DNA from: Vampirovibrio chlorellavorus
GTDB taxonomy: Bacteria > Cyanobacteriota > Vampirovibrionia > Vampirovibrionales > Vampirovibrionaceae
Assembly (NCBI GenBank): GCA_903866275.1
Contig: CAIPMU010000013.1
Location: forward strand, 1-64,000
Direction: 5' to 3'
Length of the DNA: 64,000 bases
The position numbers and the translations under genes are program-made. Of this stretch, positions 53,601 through 60,944 are shown one piece after another. How positions within the stretch are numbered: position 1 is the stretch's first letter; every line of letters starts with the position of its first letter. The notes below the pieces were generated by a model. The model made no database searches, was not told where the DNA came from, and saw only the letters and a list, made by a program, of their open reading frames with translations.

Positions 53601-53895
53601 CTTGAAAGCGGGCGGCACGGGCTTAAACCTGACCGGCGCGGATTACGTCATCCACTACGACCCATGGTGGAACCCCTCGGCGGAAGATCAGGCCAGCGAC
53701 CGGGCGCACCGCATCGGGCAGAAGAAAAGCGTATTCGTTTACCGGCTCATCACCAAGGGCACGGTGGAGGAAAAGATCCTCAAGCTGCAAGCCCGCAAGC
53801 GCGACCTGGTGGATTCCATCATCGCCGCCGACCGCTCGGTGGGCAAACTGCTCTCCTTCGACGACCTTAAGGACATCCTCTCGCCGGACTTCTAG
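50698..53895 (+). CDS. SWIM-domain SNF2/Rad54-like helicase
   Basis: A 1065-residue SWI2/SNF2 ATPase that would move along DNA and remodel protein-DNA complexes. The N-terminal SWIM zinc finger reads CDCPLEEPWCKH near residues 80-92. A ~480-residue middle region precedes the helicase core: Walker A ADDMGLGKT near 624, Walker B ILDESQ (DESQ for the usual DEAH/DEAQ), then 'SLKAGGTGLNLTGADYVIHYDPWWNP' in part and RAHRIGQ in the C-terminal lobe. The ATG at 50698 lacks a strong SD, and a TTG one codon earlier is possible. It is the last chromosomal gene before the tRNA. Confidence 0.92.
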   Translation: MKTLDTIIVFNFGYIKQQAKPGSWRRGYNYFKENQLQHITMDSIGVRGKVKGKYKDNYNIQLKFKKDHVEAVCDCPLEEPWCKHSVAVALESVKRHYWEKYYRLPIEDETVSAIDSRDFEGNYRFVIKPDKHAKPKHLGLKVEDRSTGKIVHNLETLLRKALEQGNTLGEDSFNKAQKREFAVIQFAMKHAKGKPDHGWFNVPVAEADTLLQLLSQVEEINNTSGQRLMFENDPLFLLLSVNISNAGNVLVSLHWIRQEPYDAYPLEELTLFGRDVPWGVYKNRIYPLSNRLSELPAHLTKTSFTDIKDADGGKFMYEDLPQLRKVVDMDLADVVHQVDLKKKPPIKMVTVELLDEATLKVRASLEFNYDGVKVPFSRKAPETPYVMITKKDKETIYWVKRDIHEEHAAYSSLLEGGLEPLQTNHLFAEGDNAIDFYNVTLKNLQEREVDAWQAKYENDMSSLKASEHPLRLRGRIEFAQTVDQFILRIDCVIGEKEMTLDEVQRHLMQGKKYFFMRGVGYIEVPLAAILYFIKTLEYFDAEQPEPDTYQIQIYRAGLIAELQDQGIQLDMSKKFQKFWNVISSQQAMEEMPIPEGVNAELRPYQKAGFNWLWFLYSYGLNGILADDMGLGKTLQTLVLLQCAKDRDGQMPSLIICPTSVVYNWINEIAKFTPGLNVVNLTGTDRHAQYKKIKDCDAVITSYALLRRDIRALKEYHFRYAILDESQNIKNFESQTASASKALQADHRLALSGTPVENRLMELWSVFDFLMPGLLYDKDDFKYRYVYPIEEKGNRDAERRLKKQVFPFMLRRLKQDVAKDLPPKIEAVSYCELTEAQRELYLQVLEKTREEVFANVAEKGVGGSTNSIFAALLRLRQICCHPQLMGEELSGGLKESGKFEALKSMIEEVISEGHRILLFSQFVEMLKIVRTWLDKKGIKYEYLTGESRDRHVMVDRFNNDDSIPIFLMSLKAGGTGLNLTGADYVIHYDPWWNPSAEDQASDRAHRIGQKKSVFVYRLITKGTVEEKILKLQARKRDLVDSIIAADRSVGKLLSFDDLKDILSPDF

Positions 53896-54007
53896 GCGTT
53901 CCCCGTGGCTAAGAATGTTGAGGATGCGCCGTGTGGCGGGCGGTCTTCGGGATTGACGTGGGCACGACGGCCTTTGTTAGGTTTGTTCGATGATTACGCG
54001 AATGACT

Positions 54008-54035
54008 TTGCAACTGCGCCCCAGTAGGTTAGAAT
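54008..54035 (+). promoter_or_regulatory. tRNA promoter
   Basis: TTGCAA (54008-54013) and TAGAAT (54030-54035) are 16 bases apart, with the tRNA starting about 48 bases after the expected transcription start. Confidence 0.6.
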
Positions 54036-54089
54036 AGCGGTGTGGTAGAGTTACCCCTTGGGTGCTCAGCGCCGCGTCTCAATTTCAAC

Positions 54090-54161
54090 GGGCCTATAGC
54101 TCAACGGTGGAGCAGGGGACTCATAATCCCTTGGTTGTTGGTTCGAATCCAACTGGGCCCA
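54090..54161 (+). tRNA. tRNA with CAU anticodon, probably tRNA-Ile2
   Basis: A full cloverleaf can be drawn: acceptor GGGCCTA/TGGGCCC, D-stem GCTC/GAGC, anticodon stem GGGGA/TCCCT with loop CTCATAA (anticodon CAT), T-stem GTTGG/CCAAC with loop TTCGAAT. The sequence resembles tRNA-Ile whose CAU is modified to lysidine (compare E. coli ileX) more than elongator tRNA-Met. CCA is not encoded here; the next bases are CAC. The 3' 44 bases are element-derived (attL). Confidence 0.92.
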
Positions 54162-54162
54162 C
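54118..54162 (+). repeat. attL core (45 bp)
   Basis: Identical to 63257-63301. It lies inside the functional tRNA gene and supplies the 3' part of it. Confidence 0.95.
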
Positions 54163-54210
54163 ACTCCTACTCTTAATTTTCAGGATCGACATATTTAAAA
54201 AAGATGGCTG

Positions 54211-54230
54211 TGGGACACTCACGGGACAGT
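54211..54230. promoter_or_regulatory. arm-type integrase site, left
   Basis: TGGGACACTCACGGGACAGT is an imperfect tandem repeat with an 11-base period. It matches 18 of 20 bases at the right end (63110-63129). It lies 49 bases inside attL. Confidence 0.6.
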
Positions 54231-54428
54231 TCAAACCCACAAGCGCCCATAACTATCAAAACATATAGCAAGCCGGGACAGGCTCTCCCCCTGGTTTCCC
54301 GATGGCTCTGGAGCCTTTAAGCTTGTTCAATGTTGCAGGATACCCCACAGGGAAAGACGAGAGCACCTGAATGAAGTCTTTCGGGTGTCATTCTCTGGCC
54401 TTCTTTAAAAACATCGATTCTGAAGCCT

Positions 54429-54664
54429 TTAAAAGGCATTGTCCTGATGTGCGGATGCAAAAACAGCCTTAAGAGGTCGCCTTGCATTTCGCTCCATCAT
54501 TGCTAGGTGCTTTGCTGAATCGAGAGTGAGGATGTAGTCTTTACGGTCGAAACCCGCTACCCGACATTGCTCATTTTTGAGCAGTAAGACATAGTCTTGA
54601 TTTTCGGCCTGCCACCTTAAGGGTTTTTCTCATTTTTGAGTAAAACCACATAATCCTGATGATC
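54429..54664 (-). pseudogene. relic of a phage AntA/AntB-type antirepressor
   Basis: Minus-strand translation gives 'NQDYVLLLKNEQ' followed by 'DRKDYILTLDSAKHLAMMERNAR', the core of AntA/AntB antirepressors, where these residues precede a Gly-x-x-Ala-Arg-x-Tyr-Phe-Ile end. Here it has no start, is cut off soon after ERNAR, and the first segment is duplicated in another frame (DHQDYVVLLKNEK at 54664-54626) with stops between. It is therefore a broken gene. The rest of 54163-54428 shows no intact gene. Confidence 0.6.
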
Positions 54665-54666
54665 GC

Positions 54667-54921
54667 TTAGAGTGCTTTCAGCCTGGAGATAATCTCTTCC
54701 ACTTCTTCAGGGAGAAGTTCCAAGGTTTTTTCAAGAAAGAAATGAATGGTTTGCACCTTGATGTGCCAATGGGCCCGCTTTTTCGTCTTGCCGGGATCTC
54801 GCTTGGCCGTGTTTGGGAGAATATCCCCGGCCTCGCACCAATCGCGCACCTTCGCTTCAGTAGCCGGGAAGTAGTCGTTTAAGACGCTAGCAAACTCTCG
54901 GGTAGAAACAAAGGGCTTCAT
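54667..54921 (-). CDS. small HTH DNA-binding protein (excisionase-like)
   Basis: An 84-residue basic protein. Residues 4-60 (FVSTREFASVL...TEAKVRDWCEAGDI...AHWHIK) fit a MerR/excisionase-type winged helix with an N-terminal recognition helix and a C-terminal wing. Excision or transcription control of the element is likely by position. It lies 25 bases after the RHH gene. Confidence 0.62.
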   Translation of the reverse strand: MKPFVSTREFASVLNDYFPATEAKVRDWCEAGDILPNTAKRDPGKTKKRAHWHIKVQTIHFFLEKTLELLPEEVEEIISRLKAL

Positions 54922-54946
54922 CTTGGCTTCCTTATTCAGCGTTAGT

Positions 54947-55189
54947 CTAGTGGGTGGTGCCTTGCGCTTCGGGTTCTATGATCTTGTCTAAGTGCTCAGG
55001 GTTGCTTCTTAACGCCTTAATGGCGGCGTCTATGAGCTGGCCCGTGCTGATAGACTTGCTTTCGCTGGTCTGTTTTATCCACTCATTAGACTCTGCATCC
55101 ACTCTACAGTTCAAAGGCTGCCGGGGTTTCATTCCTTTAGATTCGAGTGTTGGCTTTCTTCCGCCATGGTCTCCGCCTCTGGGTGACAT
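54947..55189 (-). CDS. ribbon-helix-helix-type regulator
   Basis: An 80-residue protein. ATG 55189 has GAGAGG seven bases upstream. After a basic Gly/Arg/Lys-rich N-terminus, 'PLNCRVDAESNEWIKQTSES...STGQLIDAAIKAL' matches a ribbon-helix-helix fold. It probably regulates the adjacent divergent promoter region, where a palindrome sits at 55237-55256. Confidence 0.65.
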   Translation of the reverse strand: MSPRGGDHGGRKPTLESKGMKPRQPLNCRVDAESNEWIKQTSESKSISTGQLIDAAIKALRSNPEHLDKIIEPEAQGTTH

Positions 55190-55236
55190 CAAGAAACCTC
55201 TCTTTCATCTTTGCTATTTGCAATACAGTTTATCAG

Positions 55237-55256
55237 AAAGCAAGAAGTCTTGCTTT
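55237..55256. promoter_or_regulatory. palindromic operator candidate
   Basis: AAAGCAAGAAGTCTTGCTTT has perfect 9-bp arms around a 2-base centre. It lies 48 bases before the RHH start and between divergent genes, a natural place for autoregulation. Confidence 0.5.
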
Positions 55257-55322
55257 TGGCTGCTTTAAAACCCGATGAGGTGCATTTCTCACACATGAGG
55301 GAACCTGACTATGGAAAACGTC

Positions 55323-55350
55323 TTGCAATTTCCATAATGATTGTTATGAT
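55323..55350 (+). promoter_or_regulatory. promoter of the lone plus-strand element gene
   Basis: TTGCAA (55323-55328) and TATGAT (55345-55350) with 16-base spacing predict a start near 55357 and a ~120-base leader. Confidence 0.55.
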
Positions 55351-55476
55351 TGGCGGGTTAGCAAATTGTATTTCATTTTCCTAAAGTGGTTCTTTCAGTG
55401 TAAAAGCCTTCATAGGCCAAGCTGGAAAGGCCTCAGGATTTTGGAATGCCCCCATAAAGCCGAAAGGAACAGAGAG

Positions 55477-55791
55477 ATGGTAGCGCAACCCTTGAGTAAT
55501 CAGACACTTCTTGATGATAGCGAGAGCGAAAAAAGGGAAGGAAGCCCCCAAGCTTTAGGGCTGATTGGGAATAAGCCTGACCTTCAAGCCCTTGCCTATG
55601 AGACCGAAGGCCCTGCTATGGCCGCATTCCCTGACAACCAACAAGAAGATCAAAAGAATGTAATAGATTTAAGCGAAAGCCTTGCGGATATTCTGATGGA
55701 GGGAATCAGAAGCGATAAGGCTTTCAGGCAATGGTTCATTCAAACCTTTGATCCTGAAGTCACTCTTTTACCGTCGCACTCGCACGATTGA
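55477..55791 (+). CDS. hypothetical acidic protein
   Basis: A 104-residue unrecognised protein, the only plus-strand gene of the element. AAGGAA precedes ATG 55477. The N-terminal 65 residues look disordered. A helical C-terminal part (VIDLSESLADILMEGIRSDKAFRQWFIQTF) may be the functional region. The divergent orientation suggests separate control from the rest of the element. Confidence 0.55.
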   Translation: MVAQPLSNQTLLDDSESEKREGSPQALGLIGNKPDLQALAYETEGPAMAAFPDNQQEDQKNVIDLSESLADILMEGIRSDKAFRQWFIQTFDPEVTLLPSHSHD

Positions 55792-56363
55792 GAAGCCTTA
55801 AAGCAATAAGGCCGGGCATGAGCAATGCTCAGTTCTCGGCTAATGTGCCTCAAGGGGGGGCTACCTGTCGGCGGCTTACACGGTTAAGACGCTGAAAGGC
55901 TTTCCCACAAGTTTGATAGGGGCCAAGGTCAATGATGAGTCATTCTCTGCTCATGGCTTATTACTTCATCAGGGGAGAAGCCAGCGAGAACCCCTAGACC
56001 GCTGGGTCATACTGTTTGTTTGAAGGCTGAAGAGCCATTGATAGGGTAGGCTGTGGGTTCTTTGCCTGTGTTAGAACATGGGCTTAAGCCAAAGCCACCT
56101 GAAAACATTTGATTGATGTATGAATCTGAATGGGGATATACCCTACCCCCTACCCCTGACGGATCAGGATGCTTGCCGATAAAAATATAAATGAATTTGA
56201 AAAATTGAAATGTCAAGTTCTCAACCCGTCAAAAACATCTGAACAAGGTTTAGGTACTCCCTGGAGGGGTACCCGGTGCGGGTAACGCAGAAGCTCAGGC
56301 TCTCGGCATTTTTTGTTTTTATTTTTGTAGTTCGTTTCGGTTTTTAAATCATATGGACAATAT
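55792..56363. other. non-coding segment of the element
   Basis: About 570 bases without a supported gene; the composition is mixed, with a CCCTACCCCCTACCCC run near 56142-56157. It could hold an origin or a decayed gene. I see no clear repeats. Confidence 0.35.
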
Positions 56364-56395
56364 GAAAAAAAGCCCCAAGATTTTGATCTTGGGGC
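56364..56395 (-). terminator. terminator of the element's main operon
   Basis: A perfect 10-bp stem GCCCCAAGAT / ATCTTGGGGC (56372-56381, 56386-56395) is followed on the minus strand by TTTTTTTC. Confidence 0.85.
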
Positions 56396-56426
56396 AAACA
56401 AAGGAGTAATTATGGGCCTGGAAAGA

Positions 56427-57050
56427 CTATGAGTGTTTCAGTTTTTCTATAGCCTCCGAAACCCCTTCTAGCAGACCTTTTGAAAGGTCTATCATTGAAG
56501 CATCATTGTGGATGTAAATACCCTTCAGATCGATCAGATTATTCAGATGAAACTTGGCTGTGCTGGTCACTCTCCGAGCATTGGCGCGGGTTAAATCAAA
56601 CCGAGTACCCTCGCCAGCATCAGAGCCCAAAGCGCTTAAGATTGCACTTGCGCTTTTGTCATAGCGTTCCAATGTGAGCGCCACTTTTTTAAAGGCTTCA
56701 TCGACTTCCCTGCAAGCCTCCAAGTATCCCTGAACGGCATCCTCCGTTGCCGAGGCTCTATTAAAGCGCTCTTTTTGGGCTTCCTCTGCCAAGGTCTGGG
56801 ATTTTTTACTTTCGGCTTGGATGATCGCACCGGATAGGTCTTCAATCTTGTCGAGATGAGAAAGGCGCTTCCGGTTGATCTCATCCAAGGCCCGCACCGC
56901 ATTAACTTCGCCTAAAGCGGCGGCCAACTGGTGCGATTTTCGCAGCGTTTCCATTTCCTGAAGTTCATTTTGTAATGTTTCCCGCTGATGCTCCAAGCCT
57001 TCTATGGTCTCTTGCCAGCCGATAGAAGTCTTTGCGAATAATGTAAACAT
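56427..57050 (-). CDS. coiled-coil protein
   Basis: A 207-residue protein. AAGGAG precedes the ATG. Residues ~12-110 are long charged heptad-like helices (ETIEGLEHQRETLQNELQEM, INRKRLSHLDKIEDLSGAI), with a more globular C-terminal third. Not recognised. It is the last gene of the main element operon. Confidence 0.6.
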   Translation of the reverse strand: MFTLFAKTSIGWQETIEGLEHQRETLQNELQEMETLRKSHQLAAALGEVNAVRALDEINRKRLSHLDKIEDLSGAIIQAESKKSQTLAEEAQKERFNRASATEDAVQGYLEACREVDEAFKKVALTLERYDKSASAILSALGSDAGEGTRFDLTRANARRVTSTAKFHLNNLIDLKGIYIHNDASMIDLSKGLLEGVSEAIEKLKHS

Positions 57051-57066
57051 TTGTATGGTCTCCTTC

Positions 57067-57273
57067 TTAATTAACAGTTTGGGATTCTACGATTTCACAT
57101 TGTTGTTTTAGCCATTCATATTTTTTATCCAAGGCCGTGATTTCTTGGCTTAACGGGCAGAGCGTTGAAGCAACCCTTCCGTTTTCAGTTTCCAATTGCT
57201 TTTGTTCATGGCGTAAGGCTAAAAGCTTGAGTGCTGCCTTATTCCGTTCTTTAATGAGAATGTTTGTTTTCAC
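57067..57273 (-). CDS. small coiled-coil protein
   Basis: A 68-residue protein with a GTG start at 57273 and AAGGAG seven bases upstream. Almost entirely helical (ALKLLALRHEQKQLETENGRV). It could pair with the next coiled-coil gene, 16 bases downstream. Function unknown. Confidence 0.55.
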   Translation of the reverse strand: MKTNILIKERNKAALKLLALRHEQKQLETENGRVASTLCPLSQEITALDKKYEWLKQQCEIVESQTVN

Positions 57274-57300
57274 GGGTTTCTCCTTTTGGTTACGGGTACT

Positions 57301-59157
57301 TTATGGGGTTGGGATTGGGTTTTGAATTGAAAATGGGAGGTATCGGTGCGGCTTGCCGTGATAAGCCTCTAAAAACTGTCTGCTTTCACGGTCAAACCAA
57401 AGCTTGAAAGAAGGTTCGTTACCATCCTCTCGCTGTTTGTAGCAATGCAAGTATGCATCTGGCCAAGCCTTGATGGCGCTGGCTTTATACTTCTTGCCTT
57501 TCACGGTGATCTCCTCATCATCCGAGGGGTTTTCCCGTAGTAGTTCCTCTTTAGGCTTATTCCGATAGACTGCCAGCACATTGTCCGCTAGATCGGTTAT
57601 CGCCCCCGAGCCCCGAACATCATGCTTCCGGGGTGCCTGGTTCTCGCCTTCATCCCGCTTGCGGGCATGGGCAACCAAATGAACATGTGCGCCCGTGCGG
57701 TTCTTAAAATCACAGAGGCTTTCCAGAAAGCGCTTTTGGGCGTTGTAATCATCTTCATCCAGCCCGACTTTAAGCAGTGAATCCACGATGAAATGTAAGA
57801 CGCCATAGCGCTTGCGGGCATATTCAAACACTTCAAGCAAGCGATCAGCCTTGGCGGTGCCAATCAGATTAAAAAGCCATAGGCGCTCCCCAAGCCATTC
57901 ATAAGCCGCTGCCCTGTAAGCATTTGAAGGATTTCCCATGGCTGTGAGCATGGGCAGAAGATGCCGCCCAATCAACTTGGCAGGCGGAACCTCCATGGAG
58001 GCAATGCAAACCCGTTCACCTAGGGCCATGCGGTGAACCATGCAATGGAGTAGCATTTCACTCTTACCGTGTCCGTTGAATCCACTCCAAATAGTCAATT
58101 GCCCTTCTTCAAAGCGAATTTCCCCATGCGTTTTGGGCCACGGCAAGGTGATCTGATTCCGTGTATCATTGGCCCCAGATAAAAGCTGCTCTACCTGGTC
58201 TTGAAATTCCCCTGCGTTTCGCAGTTCTTCCGGGTCTTGATATTTTGCATCTGCCAGGCAGTCATTAAAAAACTCTGCACCCATGCCCGCTTGAAGGGCT
58301 TCGTTTGGGTCTTTGTAGTAGTACAGATCCACCACTTTGCAACGATGAGCGCCCAAGCGGCTTATCAGTTCCTTGGTTGCCTCTTGCCCTGCGGCATCCC
58401 GATCCATGCAAATATAAATTTCCCTGAATCCATCCAGATGATGAAACTCATGATCTACCCATTGTTGCTTGTTTCCCCCGCCCGCGCCGAAAGGCACGGA
58501 CAAGGCCGGGTGTCCCCATTGGAAAACGGTTAGCGCGTCAATCTCACCTTCACAAAGCACCACATGCCGGGCATTGGGATCGATGGATTGCCAGCCAAAT
58601 AATATGGGCTCTGAATCTTTGGAGGCGGCAATTCGTTTCTTTCCTTTTTCATCCCGATCCAGACTGATGGATTTCCACATGATCAATTCATCCCCGCGCT
58701 TGTACGGGAAAATAATATCTCGGCCCCGCTCCCCGACCTGGTAGGCCTTAATGGTCTCAGGCGTTAGTTTCCGTTGGGTCGTGAGATAGGCCAGCACGTC
58801 CAATTGTGGGATCTGGCATTTCGGCTTCTCGGGTCGCTTATAGCTTTTGGCAGGCAGGGAAACAAAGCCGTCATTGCGAACGCCTAGATAGTCTCGGATT
58901 TCGGCCAAGGTAGCGGACAAGGAAAGCCGCTTTGTGAGCCTCCATAAGTCAATCAGATCGCCCCCTTCGTCCGTGGCAAAGTCTTTCCAGACGCCCGCCT
59001 TGCCGCCGGATAGATGAACCTTGAGAGAGCTTCCGGGCTCCCCAGTAATGGAGCCACAAGCCCATTCATGGCCATCTTTTTTCCCGGCCGGTAAAAGCAT
59101 AGTGGCCACAGTGTGGGCTTTTCTGGCTAAACGGTTGGATAATTCTCCGGCATCCAT
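57301..59157 (-). CDS. primase-helicase (Toprim plus DnaB/Twinkle-type)
   Basis: A 618-residue replication protein. The N-terminal region (GGKAGVWKDFATDEGGDLIDL near 55-75) resembles phage primases but without a visible Cys4 zinc ribbon. A Toprim domain follows (LCEGEIDAL near 205, CMDRDAAGQ near 250). A RecA-fold helicase of the T7 gp4/Twinkle type comes last (Walker A SGFNGHGKS near 362, Walker B-like FIVDSLLKV near 460, HARKRDEG). ATG 59157 is the last base of the previous gene's TAA (TAATG) and has GAGG nine bases upstream. It lets the element replicate its own DNA. Confidence 0.88.
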   Translation of the reverse strand: MDAGELSNRLARKAHTVATMLLPAGKKDGHEWACGSITGEPGSSLKVHLSGGKAGVWKDFATDEGGDLIDLWRLTKRLSLSATLAEIRDYLGVRNDGFVSLPAKSYKRPEKPKCQIPQLDVLAYLTTQRKLTPETIKAYQVGERGRDIIFPYKRGDELIMWKSISLDRDEKGKKRIAASKDSEPILFGWQSIDPNARHVVLCEGEIDALTVFQWGHPALSVPFGAGGGNKQQWVDHEFHHLDGFREIYICMDRDAAGQEATKELISRLGAHRCKVVDLYYYKDPNEALQAGMGAEFFNDCLADAKYQDPEELRNAGEFQDQVEQLLSGANDTRNQITLPWPKTHGEIRFEEGQLTIWSGFNGHGKSEMLLHCMVHRMALGERVCIASMEVPPAKLIGRHLLPMLTAMGNPSNAYRAAAYEWLGERLWLFNLIGTAKADRLLEVFEYARKRYGVLHFIVDSLLKVGLDEDDYNAQKRFLESLCDFKNRTGAHVHLVAHARKRDEGENQAPRKHDVRGSGAITDLADNVLAVYRNKPKEELLRENPSDDEEITVKGKKYKASAIKAWPDAYLHCYKQREDGNEPSFKLWFDRESRQFLEAYHGKPHRYLPFSIQNPIPTP

Positions 59158-60023
59158 TACTTGCAACCTCTGGCCATCGGATCACTGTTATCGTTTTCGG
59201 GCTTGGCTGTGTGCCCGCCTGTTTCCCGCTGCCAGATTATGATCTTGCTGGAAATATGCGCCATGCTGGTTATGCTGGTGCCATGGAAACGGTGATCCAA
59301 CAAGTAATCAATGGCTGCTTTTACCTCCTGCAAACTGAATGTTTTCAGCAGGTTATCAGCGGCCTTGAGGCCTGCAAAAAACCATGGCTTGGAGAATTGC
59401 CCTTCTCTTGCGCCTCGTTGCTTGAATCCGTCCGACAAATAGGTGACAAGCTCACGGCTTTGAGGAGAGGTTTGCTTGCTGGCCTTTAAAGTTGTTTTTT
59501 CCTCCCCCGCTTTAGCGGGTGTAGGGGTATTATTTCTTTTACCTTTATTACCCTTTATTATGGGGGGTTCCTCAGGCTCTCTCTGAGCTGCTTTCCGGGT
59601 TGGCTGTGGTGCACTGTGTGGTGCACTATGCGGTGCATCTTCTGGTGCATTGTCCGGTGCATCTTGTGGCGTATTTTTATCAAGTTTATCCTGTAAATCG
59701 GCGTAGTTATTGAGTTTGAGTCTGGCCCACTTTGTGGCCCATTCTGTGGTGTATATCATGCGCTCATTTTCAAGCATGCTTATAAACTTACCCACAGTGC
59801 GCCGGTTCCAGCCCCATCTTGTGGCCAGTTGCCGCTCAGAGGTTGCAATTTCTCCGATCTCAAGTAGGAGAATCCGCCCATGATAAGGCACTTTATGAGG
59901 TGTGAAGGCCGCCTGATTCATTAAGTCAATCCATGCTTCTAATTCTGTGAATTTTCTGTTTTTAGGCCATAGCCAGTGGTCTTCAATTTTTCGGTATAGG
60001 CGATAGTATCCGGGCTTACTCAT
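59157..60023 (-). CDS. winged-helix replication initiator-like protein
   Basis: A 288-residue protein. The N-terminal ~100 residues (YYRLYRKIEDHWLW, EIATSERQLATRWGWNRRTVGKFISMLENERMI) look like the DnaD/phage O-type winged helix of replication initiators. A hinge with repeated Asp/Asn/His-x-Ala-Pro units (~118-140, coded by imperfect ~12-base repeats at 59608-59669) leads to a C-terminal helical domain. The frame is open upstream, but ATG 60023 fits the family and overlaps the previous gene by 8 bases. It is coupled to the primase-helicase and probably loads it at the origin. Confidence 0.72.
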   Translation of the reverse strand: MSKPGYYRLYRKIEDHWLWPKNRKFTELEAWIDLMNQAAFTPHKVPYHGRILLLEIGEIATSERQLATRWGWNRRTVGKFISMLENERMIYTTEWATKWARLKLNNYADLQDKLDKNTPQDAPDNAPEDAPHSAPHSAPQPTRKAAQREPEEPPIIKGNKGKRNNTPTPAKAGEEKTTLKASKQTSPQSRELVTYLSDGFKQRGAREGQFSKPWFFAGLKAADNLLKTFSLQEVKAAIDYLLDHRFHGTSITSMAHISSKIIIWQRETGGHTAKPENDNSDPMARGCK

Positions 60024-60423
60024 TGACAGAGGCCCCCGCAATTTCCAGACTCTTGTCAACGGAGGCCGCCAGAATCTGAAGCCGCTCAAAGGGTAGCCCT
60101 TGAATGGCCGTTGCGATAGTGGCCACAATCCGGCCTGACAATTCACGGGAAAATTCAGCATCGGCCTGGGCATGTCGCGCGGTTTCAAGTTCTTGATGTA
60201 AAGCTGGAAGCTCACCTGTGAAGCTACTGATAACAATGCTTTTTAGCTTGAATTGGTGGAAGCGCAAGAAACTAGCCCCGAGATGGAAAAACAAACGATT
60301 GGCCCCAAAGTAGGGATTCAATTTTTTGAAGGCCGTTTGACCATGCTTCAATGACAGGACAAGCCAAAAGGGGCTTAAAAACTTGTCAATTAAAGAATAT
60401 GTGGCACAATTAGATTTAGACAT
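60016..60423 (-). CDS. hypothetical element protein
   Basis: A 135-residue protein with GGAG nine bases before ATG 60423. No known domain. A hydrophobic/aromatic N-terminal half (FLSPFWLVLSL, LFFHLGASFLRF) is followed by a helical half ('ALHQELETARHAQADAEFSRELSGRIVATI' in part). The overlap with the initiator gene implies co-expression. Confidence 0.55.
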   Translation of the reverse strand: MSKSNCATYSLIDKFLSPFWLVLSLKHGQTAFKKLNPYFGANRLFFHLGASFLRFHQFKLKSIVISSFTGELPALHQELETARHAQADAEFSRELSGRIVATIATAIQGLPFERLQILAASVDKSLEIAGASVNE

Positions 60424-60538
60424 AGGGAATGTCTCCTTAAACTTCTTCTACGGCTCTATAAGCACCGACTCTGCCACGTTTTCTAAAATATTAGAAAGGG
60501 TGGCTTTGTCGTTTAGAGTTAAAATGATTTCCGTCTGC

Positions 60539-60568
60539 AAAGCCGCCCCGACCTCTCAGGGCGGCTTT
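60539..60568. terminator. hairpin terminator
   Basis: A perfect 10-bp stem AAAGCCGCCC / GGGCGGCTTT (60539-60548, 60559-60568). It lies 22 bases beyond the stop of the minus-strand HTH gene. The T-run is short. Confidence 0.6.
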
Positions 60569-60589
60569 GTCAAACCTCTCACTGGTTCC

Positions 60590-60820
60590 CTACAGACTGG
60601 CTTGAATTGGTTGATTTTGAGATTCAATCCATTTAAAAAATGCTTGCTCATCAATCAACACACGACGGCCAGCACGTTTGATAACTCCAAAACTATCAAG
60701 GCCATTTGTTCTGGAATGGAAAATCATCCATCTCAATGCAGACACAGAAGGCCAGGGGTGATATTCATCGAATTTTGCAGCGGGTATAAGGCGTGTAGAC
60801 GTAGAATTTGTTAATTGCAT
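60590..60820 (-). CDS. small AlpA/excisionase-like HTH protein
   Basis: A 76-residue protein; GGAGG lies ~10 bases before the ATG. The layout (SALRWMIFHSRTNGL...VIKRAGRRVLIDEQAFFKWIE) matches the HTH_17-type winged helix of excisionases and AlpA regulators. Its promoter region carries an unusual repeat cluster (60885-60937), suggesting self-control. Confidence 0.65.
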   Translation of the reverse strand: MQLTNSTSTRLIPAAKFDEYHPWPSVSALRWMIFHSRTNGLDSFGVIKRAGRRVLIDEQAFFKWIESQNQPIQASL

Positions 60821-60884
60821 TAGTTGATAACCTCCAGTTGATGACTATGGAGATTATTATGCTTTGAAACGCATGAAGTTCAGG

Positions 60885-60937
60885 TTGTAAAACTACTTGT
60901 AGAACTCTCCAAGTAGTTTTACAAGTAGTTCTTGAAA
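60885..60937. promoter_or_regulatory. operator-like inverted and direct repeat cluster
   Basis: Perfect 15-bp arms TTGTAAAACTACTTG (60885-60899) and CAAGTAGTTTTACAA (60910-60924) face each other, and a further CAAGTAGTT follows directly at 60922-60930. Thus one core occurs three times, twice direct and once inverted. No U-tract follows, so an operator or iteron role fits better than a terminator. Confidence 0.6.
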
Positions 60938-60944
60938 ATGCCGA

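Noticed and set aside
54062-54268. A 68-codon frame across the tRNA
   Set aside because: It overlaps a complete tRNA cloverleaf and has no SD.
60539-60568. An rRNA or riboswitch element in the GC-rich hairpin
   Set aside because: It is a simple 10-bp stem after a gene end, best explained as a terminator.
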